NCBI GenBank assembly: GCA_022264855.1
Contig: JABYQU010000035.1
Span: 62,001-126,000, forward strand
Origin: Lenzites betulinus
Lineage: Eukaryota > Basidiomycota > Agaricomycetes > Polyporales > Polyporaceae
Direction: 5' to 3'
DNA length: 64,000 bases
The notes beneath the pieces were generated by a model. That model was not told where the DNA came from. It was given only the letters and a program-made list of their open reading frames with translations, and ran no database searches. Of the stretch, positions 20,531 through 31,692 are shown in pieces; positions within the stretch are counted from its first letter, which is position 1; every line of letters starts with the position of its first letter. The position numbers and the translations under genes were made by a program.

Positions 20531-22625
20531 ATGCCTGAGCTTGACATTTTGCAAGGCTTTGAATTTCTTGCCCTGAAGTCGAAGGAGAACTGGAAGAAAC
20601 ATCACTGGGATGAGCTGAAAGGTGCGTAGCAGCGAGTAGCTTGTCTAATCAAAGTCAACTCGACTGATCATACCGTTGACTGCAGCTCATATTGAGATCT
20701 TCCCCAGGGCATTTGCCTTGGGAACGAGTAACAAGGCATACATCACATGTACCGTGGATCAAGCTGCCCCGTTTGACTATAACCCCTCGCTCGAGCCGAT
20801 TCCTGAGGGGTATATTTCTAACACATTCGACGCCTCAAAGTCTAAGGGGAAACCGTTCGAACACTATCTAAAACCACATGAGGCTGGCGAGCTGTTCGTC
20901 AAGTCAAGAGGGAAGGAGATTGTCTACGCATGTGGATATGTGAGTAATTGACTGATTGTGCGTCGCACCACTAGTACTTACCATTGCCAGCATGCTCTTC
21001 GGCTACACTTTGGGCTAGAGGGTACCGCTATTGCGATTCCCACCGCAAGCTATCTGGAGCTCATCTCCCGAGACTGCCCTGGGACGAACACCGACCCTCG
21101 CAAGGCAGCTCAAATGAGAAGCTTCGTCGTACCACCCCAGCTCCTCGTCACCGGTGCACGGCAAAGCCAGAAAACTCAATCATTAGCTGTCTTCGCTGCT
21201 ATTGTGGGTCCTCAAGAGACGTTCATCATGATCGACCACAACCGCCTTCTGCGCATCCACATCATGAGCCTGTCGCGGCATTGGGAAGCTAAGGACTTTG
21301 ACCCGGACTCGCAGGTTAGCTGTAACTACATTCACTACGCTAGCTAACTTATCTAATATGGATGTACAGATGTGGCAACACCTGTGGTCAGACAACCATG
21401 GACCGGATTGGGTTTACGAGACCGCTGCAGCTGGGCTACGTCTTGACGCCTGGCGAGCCTCCGTGCTGAAGCAAGGGCAGCTTGACCTAACCCGTTCTGC
21501 TCGTTCCGCTCGTTCTGCGCATGCACCACTGGCCTCGCTCTTGCATACCATGCTAGGCAATCAAGAGCTATTCAACGGCTATGGACAGCATACCGCTCAC
21601 GACCTACTGCACTCTCTAGGGTTGTGGCCTACGACACCGCCCTTGATTGTCTGCTCGGATGAGGACCTGTACTTACGGTTCAAGGAAGCTCTCCACTCTT
21701 ACGCACAACAGTTCTCCTCCGATACATACCGCAAGCGTTGCCTTTCCCAGCCCAACCACAGCTCATCTATCGTGTTCAACTACATGAGCGACGATAACTA
21801 CCACAACCAGTATCTTAAGGTGTTCCGCAAGTCGTCTGTCCGGCTGACGCAAGAAGAATATAACATGTTCGCACGGCAGGGACTATTCAACCCTTCCCAC
21901 ACCATAGGCATGGGTTTCAGTGCTCGTCAGTGCTCTGGCTATTGCTAACGCTGTGTGAATTACTAGGAGAACCTTACAACTGTATGCCGGAGGAGCTCAT
22001 CCGCGTCAAGACCAAAGAAGTTCCGGTATACATTTATACCCGAGGCCGAGGCGATCCGATTTACACAGTGATCACTGCTCGCCGCCCTGCTTCCTGGCGC
22101 CATAGTGACAGCGAACCTGCGGTCAAGCAGGTGATTGGTTTAGTACACTCACTCTTGCCATCATGACACCGTCTGATATGTTTGTTCAGAGTCTCGCTTT
22201 GGATGCTCGAGATGCTGGCTTCTCCACCACACTTGGTCCAGCATCTTTCGACGTTTTCAAGAAGAATCAATTTGACTGGCGTCAGCAAGGCAAGCCAGGC
22301 AGGAAGCCGAAGGTAGCGCATATTTCTATATCAACTAATAGTAACTTGATTGCTGATACTCAGATGAGCATCTTAGATCTACACGGGCAAACCTGGTAGG
22401 CCGGCTCGTGCGGTGCCACCAATCAGCGATTTGCGGCATCGTTCTGACCGAGGCAAGAAGGCTCAGAAACGGGTAGTAAGCCAGTCAGCGGGCATGCCAC
22501 TGGATTCTGATTTCAGCGCTGAGTTGCCTCCCCCGAAACGTATATGTCGTACTTCTCGTCTCAGTATGTTGCTACCCACTGAGAGGAAGACGCGTTCCTC
22601 CTCAAGTGTCATCGAACATGTGTAG
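20531..22625 (+). CDS. Orphan gene in nested element, candidate DNA-binding protein
   Basis: Seven exons splice in frame: 20531-20621, 20686-20939, 20991-21314, 21370 to about 21920, then two short exons, and a final exon from 22377 to the TAG at 22625. The product is ~560 residues. I recognise no family. Visible features are an aromatic-rich start (FLALKSKENWKKHHWDEL), a Ser/Arg/Ala run (TRSARSARSAHAPL), and a C-terminus holding an AT-hook-like GKPGRPARAVPP, basic KKAQKRVV and a PPPKR nuclear-localisation-type motif. Lying between long inverted repeats, it is the best candidate for the element's mobility protein. No DDE triad could be assigned with confidence. The gene has no internal stops with the splicing proposed. 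Confidence 0.6.
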
Positions 22626-22870
22626 TAGCTCCCACCTTACGCTGCTGCCTTTATCAATGTCTATCTTTGTGAAACGCCGTCCCCCAGCATGGAACCTTCC
22701 GCCGGTGGTGAGCATATGTACATAAGCCGCGACCATAGGGCGCTGGCCACGCGCTGTGAAGGGAAGGGAGATATCTAACTACTCAAATAAATCAAACCAT
22801 GCAGTACACGATTTCCATCGAACACCAGGTGACGAAGAGGTGTACAAAATATGAGGTAAGGACACGGAGC

Positions 22871-22925
22871 GTGTCGTATACAGAAGGGAGTGTCGTATAC
22901 AGAAGGGAGTGTCGTATACAGAAGA
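22871..22925 (+). repeat. 19-bp tandem repeat, three copies
   Basis: GTGTCGTATACAGAAGGGA occurs twice perfectly (22871-22889 and 22890-22908), plus a third, 3'-diverged copy to ~22925. Each unit contains the palindrome GTATAC. It lies between the two genes of the nested element. Confidence 0.85.
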
Positions 22926-23406
22926 ACTGCAAACTTGGAGCTTGCTCGTGCAGCGTGCTCGGGCTCCCTGCCGATCAGACATGGCAAGGCACTTAGAGAG
23001 ATCCAATGAGAGTTACAAGGCTACCACAGAGGCCCAGAATAGTAACAATCTATCACGATATACGTAACCATCCTAACTTCCAAGTAGTAGTACCTTCCCG
23101 TGTGCCTCGCACCCCGGAGCTTGAGTCCACGCACACTCTTACTTCTACTGCATCTTTACTATATCTGTAGCCGGTTTGCCCGGCTCTTTGTAATGCATCA
23201 TATATAGCAACTTTGTCGCTCTACTATATCGCAAGCCGAGCCAGTTGCTGATTGGTTAATTGTCCTTTATATACGAGTTACTCCGTGTCAGCACCCGAGG
23301 CCTCACCGGCACCTCTTCCATCGCATCCATCGTGCCCTCGCTGCCCTCGCTGCCCTCGTCCTTCTCCCCATTGCCTGTCCTGCTCCTTCGTGCACTTCAG
23401 CCTTAC

Positions 23407-24181
23407 AATGTCATTTGCAAGCTCTTCAGCAGCACCCTCCTGCGTGCAATCGCGCTCGTCTGGCCTTGCTGACCTTCTCAAGAGGTTATCTTCAATTACT
23501 AGAGAGCTCGAGGGTAAGTACGACGTGATTCTTGTGCATGCCCAGGCTTTATATTTACCAAGTATCTTCCCAGTCCTTGTGCCGAAGCTCACTGGGGTTC
23601 GCTGCATCAACCACTGTCAATGTTGCTTGCCACTGATAGCTCGTGATGGTATGCAGATTAGGATTGCTATCGCCGCCATTAGATTGAAACTAATCAACCA
23701 TGTAGACCAGTCCTCCGTCCCATGCTCAGCCATCTGGTGCTCACGGAGTGCTCCTTCGATCCCGTTTATCATTCCAGACTTCTCTGCAGGCTGCATACTG
23801 CCGTCTTTTCCAAGCCTCTCCCCACTACCACCTTGTCACTCTGACGACGACGACACCATCACCGGAAACATCACACGGTCGCTCGCGCTCGCTGCCCCTC
23901 CCAACTCTCCAGAGGATATCATCGACACCCCCATTCCCCCTACACCCCGTCTTATAGTCGTGCCCCCCAGCCCACCCACTCCACGTCAAGCACACACCGA
24001 ACTTCCTGTTGTACCACTTGCCCGTCCCCGCACTCCTTGCCGAGCCGAGCTTCGTCCCATGCACACGCCCCCGGCTCCGGTTTCACCCCAAGTAAACTAC
24101 GAGCCACTGCTCGCTCTCGACATCTCTATTCCTACCTCTCACTACCGCGACTACATTGCTTCAGCAAACCAATCGCTGTAA
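23407..24181 (+). CDS. Hypothetical Ser/Pro-rich protein in nested element
   Basis: Likely start at 23407 (MSFASSSAAPSCVQSRSSGL, then LLKRLSSITRELEG, before a GTAAGT donor near 23516). The final exon ends at the TAA at 24179-24181. The C-terminal part is Pro/Ser/Thr-rich with an acidic patch (CHSDDDDTITGN) and repeated PPTPR and PPSPPTPRQ segments, suggesting an unstructured region. No domain is recognised. Intermediate splice sites are uncertain, since one open frame runs across the region. It ends ~540 bp before the right inverted repeat. A role in the element is inferred only from its position. Confidence 0.4.
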
Positions 24182-24718
24182 TAGCGGTTGTTTGATAGGT
24201 ATTGTTATGTAGCTTCGCTAGTAATCGTACTTTAGCTGACTTGGATTTAACCGCAGCATGATTTGGCGTGAGTCGCATCAAATGCATTGAGAACAAAGAT
24301 ACTTAGGGGGACGGCATTTCTTGTGTATTTTGTGTATATATTAATATTCTTGATAGCCTGCTTCGCGTCATTTGATGTACACTCGCCACTCAAACTGGGA
24401 CAAAAGAGGTGTGATGCTTCGCTACTTGTGTGTGTGGGTATAACAACACCGGACCTCCGAGCAAGTGAGCACAACACGACAGACAATGGCCACACCCTCA
24501 GCATCTGGCGACGGCGCGGCGCGTTTGGGGAGTGTGCGAGTATGCGCCAGCAGTGGGGAATAGGCAGTGCACGACGGGCGAGGGCACCCTCAGCATCTGG
24601 CGACCGCGGTCAAAACGTCAACTTCTCAATTATCATACTGCTCAACAGCCACCGCCGCGGCGAGATCTGTGCTGGTGGAGAACAAGACTCATGAAGCGCC
24701 CAAGTGCTATTGTCACTG

Positions 24719-24899
24719 GGTCAAGTCACACATAATAATCGGGCGCGTCATAGCAGTCTGATCTCCGATTTAAAGGCTATAGTCGGAGTATGATCTATGT
24801 TCAGCTGGCAGTTAAATAGTTTCTAGAGGCTCAAAGCAAGTGTATACTGCTGTAAGCAATCCCAAAATGTGACTATTGTAACGGACATCTCAGGCGCTT
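24719..24899 (-). repeat. Right ~180-bp inverted repeat of the nested element
   Basis: Reverse-complement partner of 20212-20396. The adjoining DNA at ~24900-24922 contains a small TACTGG...CCAGTA palindrome. Confidence 0.75.
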
Positions 24900-25516
24900 A
24901 CTGGCACCAAATACCAGTAACACTCGCCGCGTCGAGGATTGCACGCGCGCGCGACGGGCACTAGTAACAATACTCAAGCTCTTGTAAGCTTTATGTTGTG
25001 CTTAATGCTTGTATGGCTGACCACTCGACGCTTGCTCTATCTGGTAAAGGAGATTGCTTCAACACGATCCTGCCGTGCTCAAGAAACTGCCACCAGACTG
25101 CACTAGTAAGTATCACGAGCACACCAACTGCCACCATCGCCGCCGTCACCATCGCCGTCACCATACCATCTCCGCCTACCTCAGTTGTGCCACCAACTCT
25201 ATGTCTCGTCTCTTCTCGTCTATCTAATTCCTTATCTACTCCTCTAAACTGCGTTGTACTCCTCTTGTGCATTCAGCAGTAAGGCATGGATGTATACGTC
25301 AAATTGTGTGGTAATCAAGTTGTCACTGGGTAACTCGTCCTCCAGAAGCGAAGCCACTCCTTCACTGATAAGCACATCCATCGTAAGCGAACATGTATGG
25401 AAGCATACGTCCTATGTAAACGTCAGTTGATCATGTTAGCAAAAGAAGTATGTTGATAATACCACATTCCCTTCCGATAAAAAACACACAAAGTTAATCT
25501 GAGCGACGTCGAATCA

Positions 25517-28500
25517 TCAGAAAGCCCCATATGCTATGAGGTTGGCTGCTGTACGTACGTGGATTTTATCGCCGTTGCTCGAGCCTTGTGGAAGGTACAC
25601 AGAGTCACTAATTGCTTGCATGAATAGTGTTGGTCGAAACGCCTCGGCTTGGGGTGAGAGACTTGCGCGAGCCGATAAGAAGTGATTCGAGTCGTCAGGA
25701 GTCTGAGTGAACATGCTATGGTTGGGGTGTCCCGTTCCGGAGAGGTAACGCTGTAAGGCCTGCATCCATCGTGTCGAAAGTTCGTTGTATGCGAGGCTAG
25801 AATCAAACCCAGGCTCAGAGCCATCGACGAGGACCTGGTGCTCCAGCATAGGGATAAGCGCAGCATAGTTTACAATCCGACGGTTGGCGCAAAGCCCAGC
25901 AATGATTTGAGGTACTGGACGACCGTCAAATGTCTGAGCAAACATAGGTAAGAAGTTAGTAATAGCTACTCAACAGACGGAATACTTACATCAAGAAGGG
26001 TGCTCGTGACTTGGGATCCCATATGTACTCTCTCAAGATTGCGACAGTTCAGACCTTCCTGCAGTGCGTCGAAGATAGGGTGGCGCATTTCACGGGTTTG
26101 GAATAAAAGCCCAGATGAGATGATTTTCGTAAGTTCTTCTGCTGCGTCAATTGAGAGGCTGCGAATATGTGCAATCTGGCCATCCAAGTAAGCATCAATG
26201 CGTTGCCTGATCATAGATGGACATGCTGACCTGCGTGTTCGCCACAAACTCCATAACCAGATTCATAGGGTCTTGTCCCAGGGAAACGTCGTAAACTAGC
26301 CGTTGCGGATTGGTGCTGCTCGGAACTCGTGGGGGTGGCCAGGTTGCAAGTCGAGAAGCAAGCTCAGGAGCCACAGCGGCGAGAAAGCTCCGGTCCAAAG
26401 CGGCCTCAGGACCTCCTATAAGTAGGGCAAGCAGCATAGGAGAGATCGGTATAACGTTCTGCTTCCAGAGAAACGCCAGCCTGAGCATGATCCCACAGGA
26501 CTTGAAGTATGTGAGCTCGCTGGCTACGGTAGGCATGCCAGGGATTACTGGTGTGTAATAGCAGTCATCGGATGTCTTCATCCAATGTGTCTCGTCTTCT
26601 ACCATGATTTGCAAAGCACGGCCAAAGACCGCACGCAAGGGACCTGGCCCGACAGCCTGAATGCGGTCCCCACTGTTGACAACAACGAACAATAGTCAGA
26701 TGAGCCTGTCAATTGTCGATGATACTATCATATAATGAGCTCACATAGTGACATGAGGGGTTCGTGCTGCAGACGCCTCCTCTGTGAAATATAGAACTTC
26801 AAAGGTGTCGCCGATCAAGTCGGCAACAGTTCCAGCGGCAAGACATTGAACGGCTTCTAACAGGGCCTTAGCACCATCCTCTACAGTGGATGCCTCCAGT
26901 CGGACGTTGTTGGGCGGGAAGGCTGGCTGGTATGAGCGTAGATGCACAAGCCAACTATCCGCTGCCTCGGATGCCCTCTCAAGATATGCCAGTGTGTCGC
27001 CGAGAGAATCCGTGCCTGGATGTAGCTGATGAGTCGAATACTCCAACGGGATAATGCGTGATGGCTGCCTGAGACGTGGGCGGGGTTGTGGGCGACGTGG
27101 TGGATGTGGTGGTTGAAGCAGTGGGCGCAATGATTGCGAGTCATTAACCATGCCAGCGGGTCGTACTGGGGATGGCGAAAAGACTCGGGGAGAGGCAGGG
27201 GCGGCAGGGCTGTGGTGCGCGTCCAGTCCACCGGTTACTGCTGTGGCATCGCCAACGGGAGCACTGCGAGTATGACGAGTATGACTTGGAGTTGTTACAG
27301 GCACAGACACGAATGGTGGCTGCGGCAGAGGTTCTATAACCACAGGAGTACCGTTGCCATCAACAGTGTTCTGTGCTGTGGTCGAAGGGCGCTGCAGAAC
27401 AGGAGTCGATGGACGAGATGGACGAGCTCCAGGCAAGAAAAGCTGATGCATAATGGAGGACGGGGAGGCCATAGATAGTGGGTCTGGCGTCGGAAGTGTA
27501 ACCAGAGGTAGACCGGAAGAGAGTGGTATATTGGGCAGATGAGCGTGCAGGGAGTCCGAGGTTGACAAGTCGGTACTGTTCATGGATAGTCCTGAGAAAT
27601 CTGCCTGAGCCTCACTACCGTTGTCGTAGGGTTGAGATGATGCAGCGTCGCCACTTTGGGACTCATTCATATGCCGTTGAGCCCCGCACCCAGGTACGCA
27701 AGTCACCTTCCCATCCAAGTCTGTGACGATGTGTTGCAAGGGCCACGCGCGGAGACCAAGACACAGATGCAGAGGCATAAGGTTCCGTTCCGCCGCAGAA
27801 GTTGACTCAGATGAGTGAGCTACTAATGGCCCTACTAGCACCCGCCGTATAGGGGCTATAACGACTTGTAAGTTTACATGAAACGATGTAGATGCGTATA
27901 ACCAACCTATGATGATCAACCCCTTTTCGCTATGCGGTGGCGGGAATCGCGGGATCTTTTTGGCTGAGCGGCCCATACCAGCAACAGTCAGGCAGCTCGA
28001 GTGCGGGTCGGTTTGCGGATGTAACGTTGCGCCATACGAGTCCTCGTTACGTGCAGTGTACTTGACCACCAGAAATTGCCAGGCATGTTCAAACGTCGTG
28101 AGATCAAAGGCAGCCTCGGGAAGTACTGCCAGGCCTTCGACGTTGCGAAGCTCAAGGCCTTTCTCTTCCATGTGCTCCTGCAGACGTCGTTCGACAAAGG
28201 GAGCGATCTTATCTGCAGCCCGTGCTCTAATGGTTAATTCGAATGCGAGGCCGACATCCATAAACCCCTTGAGAAATTCGCTAGCGGCCGCTGAGTTTGC
28301 AGGAGCACGTAGGCCTAGCTTGGTGCGGCCAATCTTATGCCTGAAAAAGATTCCTGTCTGCGTCTGTGAGGTTTCGTTTGGCTGATCAGAAATATCAGAA
28401 GTTTGTACGTATATTAGAAGATGTATACAAGCAGAGCAGTTATTGACACTTACGTCTTCGGTGTGTACGCATACCATATAGCTCAAAAGGGAGACATTTT

Positions 28501-29387
28501 TCGCATTGGCCGTGAGTCGCGACCGGGAGCCCAAATCAGCAGACGCAGCGCCAGGTACTGGCGGGGGATGTTGGCGATACATTCCATGAGTGCGTCCACT
28601 GTGACTGGCCTCCCTAGACCATCGCTGCAGGACTGCTCCAGTTTCGGCATGTTCGCTAGTACCATATGGCCGCTCGGACACGCCCTGGCCTCGACGGCTA
28701 GCAGTCACACCAGATTGGCCCGTCAGATGAGCAGGCGGGTTCCAGGTGCTCAGCATTGTGTTGCGGTTGATCGGTGGTGCAGGAAGAGGGGGAATTTGAG
28801 TCGCAGTGCCACCACCGGAGCTTGGTGGGGCGTACTAGTTTATCATGACCTGCTTAGTAAGACACTAGACGAAAGAGATGTAGAATCCTCACCTGTTCCG
28901 TGTTATTTTGGGGGGTCGGATGATTATCAGCAGGCTCGCCACTCATGCGGCCGTACGATGACTCTATCGGCATTGTTGGAAGCGGAGGAACATGGAAGAA
29001 CCACCGTTGACCGCAAACACATGTTCCTTGTGGATTGTCTATATCTCTGATATTGATCTGCAGCAGTAATACAGAGATGTTAGCCTATCAGATGCTGCGT
29101 CTAGACATGCAGTGCGGCACAAAACTTACTGGATAATATCTGTTACCATTGTGGCACAGACGAAGCGGCAAAGATGACGGTGGCAGGTGCTGCTCCCCGG
29201 TATGACCGCAAGCGCAGTCGCTGTAGCCGTGTTGCGGGTTAAGCTGATTGCTTGGCTGGTTGAAACAAGAATCAGGTGAACAGCGCATCGGCTGGTGGCT
29301 GTAAATGACACATACCGGCATAGGGTAATACATAGGACATTCACATTGACGACAGCGTGTCGGAACCAGCTGAGTAGTAGCACTCAT
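25517..29387 (-). CDS. Large Cys-rich protein with HECT-like C-terminal domain
   Basis: A multi-exon gene of roughly 1,000 residues. Early exons (29387-29316, from 29255, 29057-28893) encode a Cys/His-rich head: TRCRQCECPMYYPMP, DCACGHTGEQH and TCVCGQRWFFHV. A middle exon (ending ~26742) is long and Pro/Ser-rich. The C-terminal exons read GDRIQAVGPGPLRAVFGRAL, YFKSCGIMLRLAFLWKQNVI, PISPMLLALLIGG, PIFDALQEGLN and LQRYLSGTGHPN. Their order and spacing resemble a HECT ubiquitin-ligase domain. The catalytic Cys expected near the C-terminus is not apparent (AISDSVYLPQG in that position), so ligase activity is doubtful. It lies just inside the right terminal repeat of the 20-kb element and is transcribed away from it. 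Family assignment is inference from weak motifs. Confidence 0.55.
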
Positions 29388-29981
29388 GATATTCGTCTAC
29401 AAGCCGCAGCAAAACGAGTCGATGATTGAAATAAGAGAAAGTCGGGAGCAGCAGCGGTTATATTACGACTGGGCACTCTTGGGATGTCTCCCAAGATCGC
29501 CCTCGCCTAACGCCTAACAGAGAGAAACAGGCAAGAAGTTGGATGGACAAAATGTGTGCGAGGAGGATCTGAGCAAGGGTCTGAGCGAGGGATAAGGACG
29601 TGGGGGCGAGGAGTAAGGTCGTGTGAGGGATGCCCCATTCCTGCCGCAGGCCGCAAGGGTCCTTGGCATCCCTGACGGGGTACAGCAGCAAAAACATATG
29701 CGCTGTGACTGTAAACGACGGTGATCAGCCATATGTTTTTCCATGAAAGGGCTACCATAAGGAACGAGTTCAAACCTGATAAGCGCCAAGTGCGATCAGC
29801 TCACAATACACTTACAACACAACCGGATTATAAGTAGATCGACGAAACCTTAGAGATCAACAAGCTCTCATGTTCGGAGTTTAAACTTGCTCAACAAAGT
29901 GTTAAGAGTGAATCCAAAGCGTGCAATAAACTACAATGGTAGGAACGAGTTGTAAGCGCCGGCATCGAAATGAGATCAATA

Positions 29982-30039
29982 GTAGCTGAACCTGAACACA
30001 GTGTAGCTGAAACCGAAATCGGTAGACTTGAACACAAAT
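29982..30039 (-). repeat. Right subterminal short repeats
   Basis: GTAGCTGAA...CTTGAACACA-type units recur two to three times within 60 bp, ~60-110 bp inside the right terminal repeat. This mirrors the subterminal repeat region at the left end, although the sequences differ. Confidence 0.5.
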
Positions 30040-30095
30040 AGGTGAATTGAAATGTTCGTTCTCCGAACCTGAATAGTACTTCAGGCTGCTAACAC

Positions 30096-30119
30096 TTTTG
30101 TCCGCGGGATCCCCCCATA
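30096..30119 (-). repeat. Right terminal inverted repeat of the 20-kb element
   Basis: Read on the minus strand it begins TATGGGGGGATC and ends CCCGCGGACAAAA, matching the left terminal repeat at 20 of 24 positions. Confidence 0.8.
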
Positions 30120-30125
30120 CTATCC
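30120..30125. repeat. Target-site duplication, right copy
   Basis: CTATCC immediately outside the right terminal repeat, identical and in the same orientation as 10113-10118. Confidence 0.75.
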
Positions 30126-30209
30126 AAAGAATATCTAGATACTATTTGAACTAGGCTTCATGTATTCGGAGCGAATATTTTAATGTGATCTCCAGTGATA
30201 GACTGTATT

Positions 30210-30218
30210 ATATATAAA
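30210..30218 (+). promoter_or_regulatory. TATA box of the orphan gene at 30286
   Basis: A TATATATAAA-type box lies ~70 bp upstream of the ATG, with a pyrimidine-rich stretch between (30250-30280). It sits ~90 bp from the end of the 20-kb element. Confidence 0.55.
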
Positions 30219-30285
30219 CACCAACTGGGTTCGGATCGCTTGCTAGTTATCTTCCCCCATTACCCTACCCCATATCCTCAGCGCC

Positions 30286-31217
30286 ATGGCCTACATCGCA
30301 CAGTTCAAGATTTCACGCGCTCAGGCAGTCTCAAGCGTTGACGGACTTATACAGCAGTTCTTCAAGTACTTACTTCCAGATTACCGCCGAGGATGCGGAA
30401 ATCCTCAGCCACGATCCTGCTGCTCGTGACGCAGCTATCGCGAAACTCTATGCGCACCCTGATTGCAAGCCCTCGTTCTATCCCAGTGATATGGTCGGTG
30501 ACATGCCATCCCCTGCCGAATACGACCGATACTTGGAGCATGCCAATGCTGCTATCGAGCGGCACACACCGCCACAGACGCTGGAGCAGTGAGTACCTAA
30601 AAGGTTTACTTGCGTCTTGTGTGCTAACCATCCTCAAGGCGAGTCCTGCGAACCCATATAGCAGCTGCGGCCACGAATGTTCTTCGTCAATACAAGTTAC
30701 AATATACATTGCAAGACTATGATGACTTGCAATTGCGAGTCATCAAGGGGTACGCCCAATTGTACGTAATGTTGTGCCAGACTGTCCACCGCTTCGACAT
30801 CCTTATGCTCTGTCCTGCATCTGTAGGTTTAAAGCCTGGATGAAGAACGACTTTCCCGTGATTACCAGGAAAGTCCCGAGCAACTCGGCTCACGAGCAGG
30901 CGACGCACACCCTGCCTACTCTGCAAACTCCTCTTTCCCCGCCACCAACACAGCATCACGTGATCACTACCGAGGAAGTTGCCGACTACCTAAACAATCC
31001 GCATACGCTGCTTCGCAAGCAGTTCCAACACACTCCCCCTCCTGGCGGCGAGGAGGACTACAGGGGCATGTGGTCCCTGGAATCGTATACCACCCGGGTG
31101 CGTGAGGACCAGGTTGACCACGAATTCGCGATATCACTCGAAGCCTTGAATGGTGCGGTCGTACCCATGGGGCGAGAGGAGGTCAAAGACCTTTTGACCT
31201 ACTCGACCTTGGCATAA
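30286..31217 (+). CDS. Orphan 254-residue protein beside the element insertion
   Basis: Four exons (30286-30327, 30380-30588, 30639-30761, 30827-31217) splice exactly in frame. No family is recognised. The N-terminal part is acidic/Asp-Ala rich (ITAEDAEILSHDPAARDAAI). A central helical region (RTHIAAAATNVLRQYKLQYT, then LQDYDDLQLRVIKGYAQLFK) is followed by a Pro/Thr/His-rich linker and an acidic C-terminus. The first intron (52 bp, GT at 30328) was chosen because it joins RAQA to ITAED. The 20-kb element ends only ~160 bp upstream of the ATG, so it must have inserted in this gene's upstream region. The gene may use sequence near the element as promoter. Confidence 0.6.
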
Positions 31218-31692
31218 TTGGTTGCATACCCGGCACCCCGGTGCGGCGCCCTGGCGCCTCCCGCTCGCCGGCGCTTGTCCAGCGCAATCCCGCCGCCTCC
31301 TAGTACTCGCCTCCACTTGTCTGTCTCCCAGCCCCGCCGGCGTTACAGGTACTCATTACGCTGATGCATGTGTCACTAGCCTGTGACTTGATCAAGGATA
31401 GTTAATGTATATAACACTTGTGACAGTGCTCGGGACTTTGCATCGTGATCACCGCAGTAAGGACGACAGCTGGCCAATGACATTGTAAGAGTAGGCAAGG
31501 AATACATGGCTACAGACTCCTGAATGTCTCGGCAAGAAAACCGTGTGTGCTAGAAAGCTCGTATCATCCTGCTACTCCGCCAGCGCATGCCAGTGACTTC
31601 TCGGCGGAGTACACCATGCGCGGCAGTCTGAGTCGAGGAGCTGCCGCTCATGAGCTGTATCGCGCGTGCGGCGTGTGCCTGGGATGGTACCC
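31218..31692. other. Spacer, GC-rich, no supported gene
   Basis: Contains only short frames with no domain. It separates the orphan gene from a gene fragment on the opposite strand. Confidence 0.5.

Larger units (their letters stand above)
20212..24899. mobile_element. Nested 4.7-kb inverted-repeat element with two orphan genes
   Basis: A ~180-bp imperfect inverted repeat brackets this segment. The left arm at 20212-20396 and the right arm at 24719-24899 share long runs when one is reverse-complemented, including TAGTCACATTTTG, GAAACTATTT, TACTCCGACTAT, TTTAAATCGGAG and CGCGCCCGATTATTATG. Two genes transcribed rightward lie between them, neither with a recognised transposase domain. No clear target-site duplication was found; the outermost few bases are diverged. 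The element sits inside the larger 20-kb element, so it inserted later or was carried along. It may be a non-standard DNA transposon whose transposase is the orphan gene at 20531, or a non-autonomous one. Confidence 0.65.
10119..30119. mobile_element. 20.0-kb DDE-integrase element with TIRs, 6-bp target duplication and cargo
   Basis: Both ends carry the same 24-bp inverted repeat (TATGG...CCCGCGGACAAAA), and the exact hexamer CTATCC lies directly outside each end. Terminal repeats plus a target-site duplication at the exact repeat boundaries indicate one mobile unit of 20,001 bp. Inside the left end lies an intact DDE integrase-like gene transcribed toward that end; inside the right end lies a large HECT-like gene. 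The interior holds a truncated glucosyltransferase, fragments of at least five other cellular genes and a second, nested inverted-repeat element. Size, 6-bp duplication and retroviral-type integrase resemble Maverick/Polinton elements, but no polymerase, protease, ATPase or capsid gene is visible. Alternatively, two elements of one family could share outer ends by chance, but the matching duplication argues against this. Confidence 0.75.

Noticed and set aside
24950..29880. Separate element bounded by repeats close to the HECT-like gene
   Set aside because: Short similar words (AAGCTCTTG/CAAGCTCT) near 24975 and 29860 are not extended repeats. The only convincing ends are those at 10119 and 30119.
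10119..30119. Interpretation of the 20-kb element as a true Maverick/Polinton or integrated virus
   Set aside because: Only the integrase, length and 6-bp duplication fit. No protein-primed DNA polymerase, packaging ATPase, protease or capsid gene was found on either strand, and TIRs are only 24 bp.
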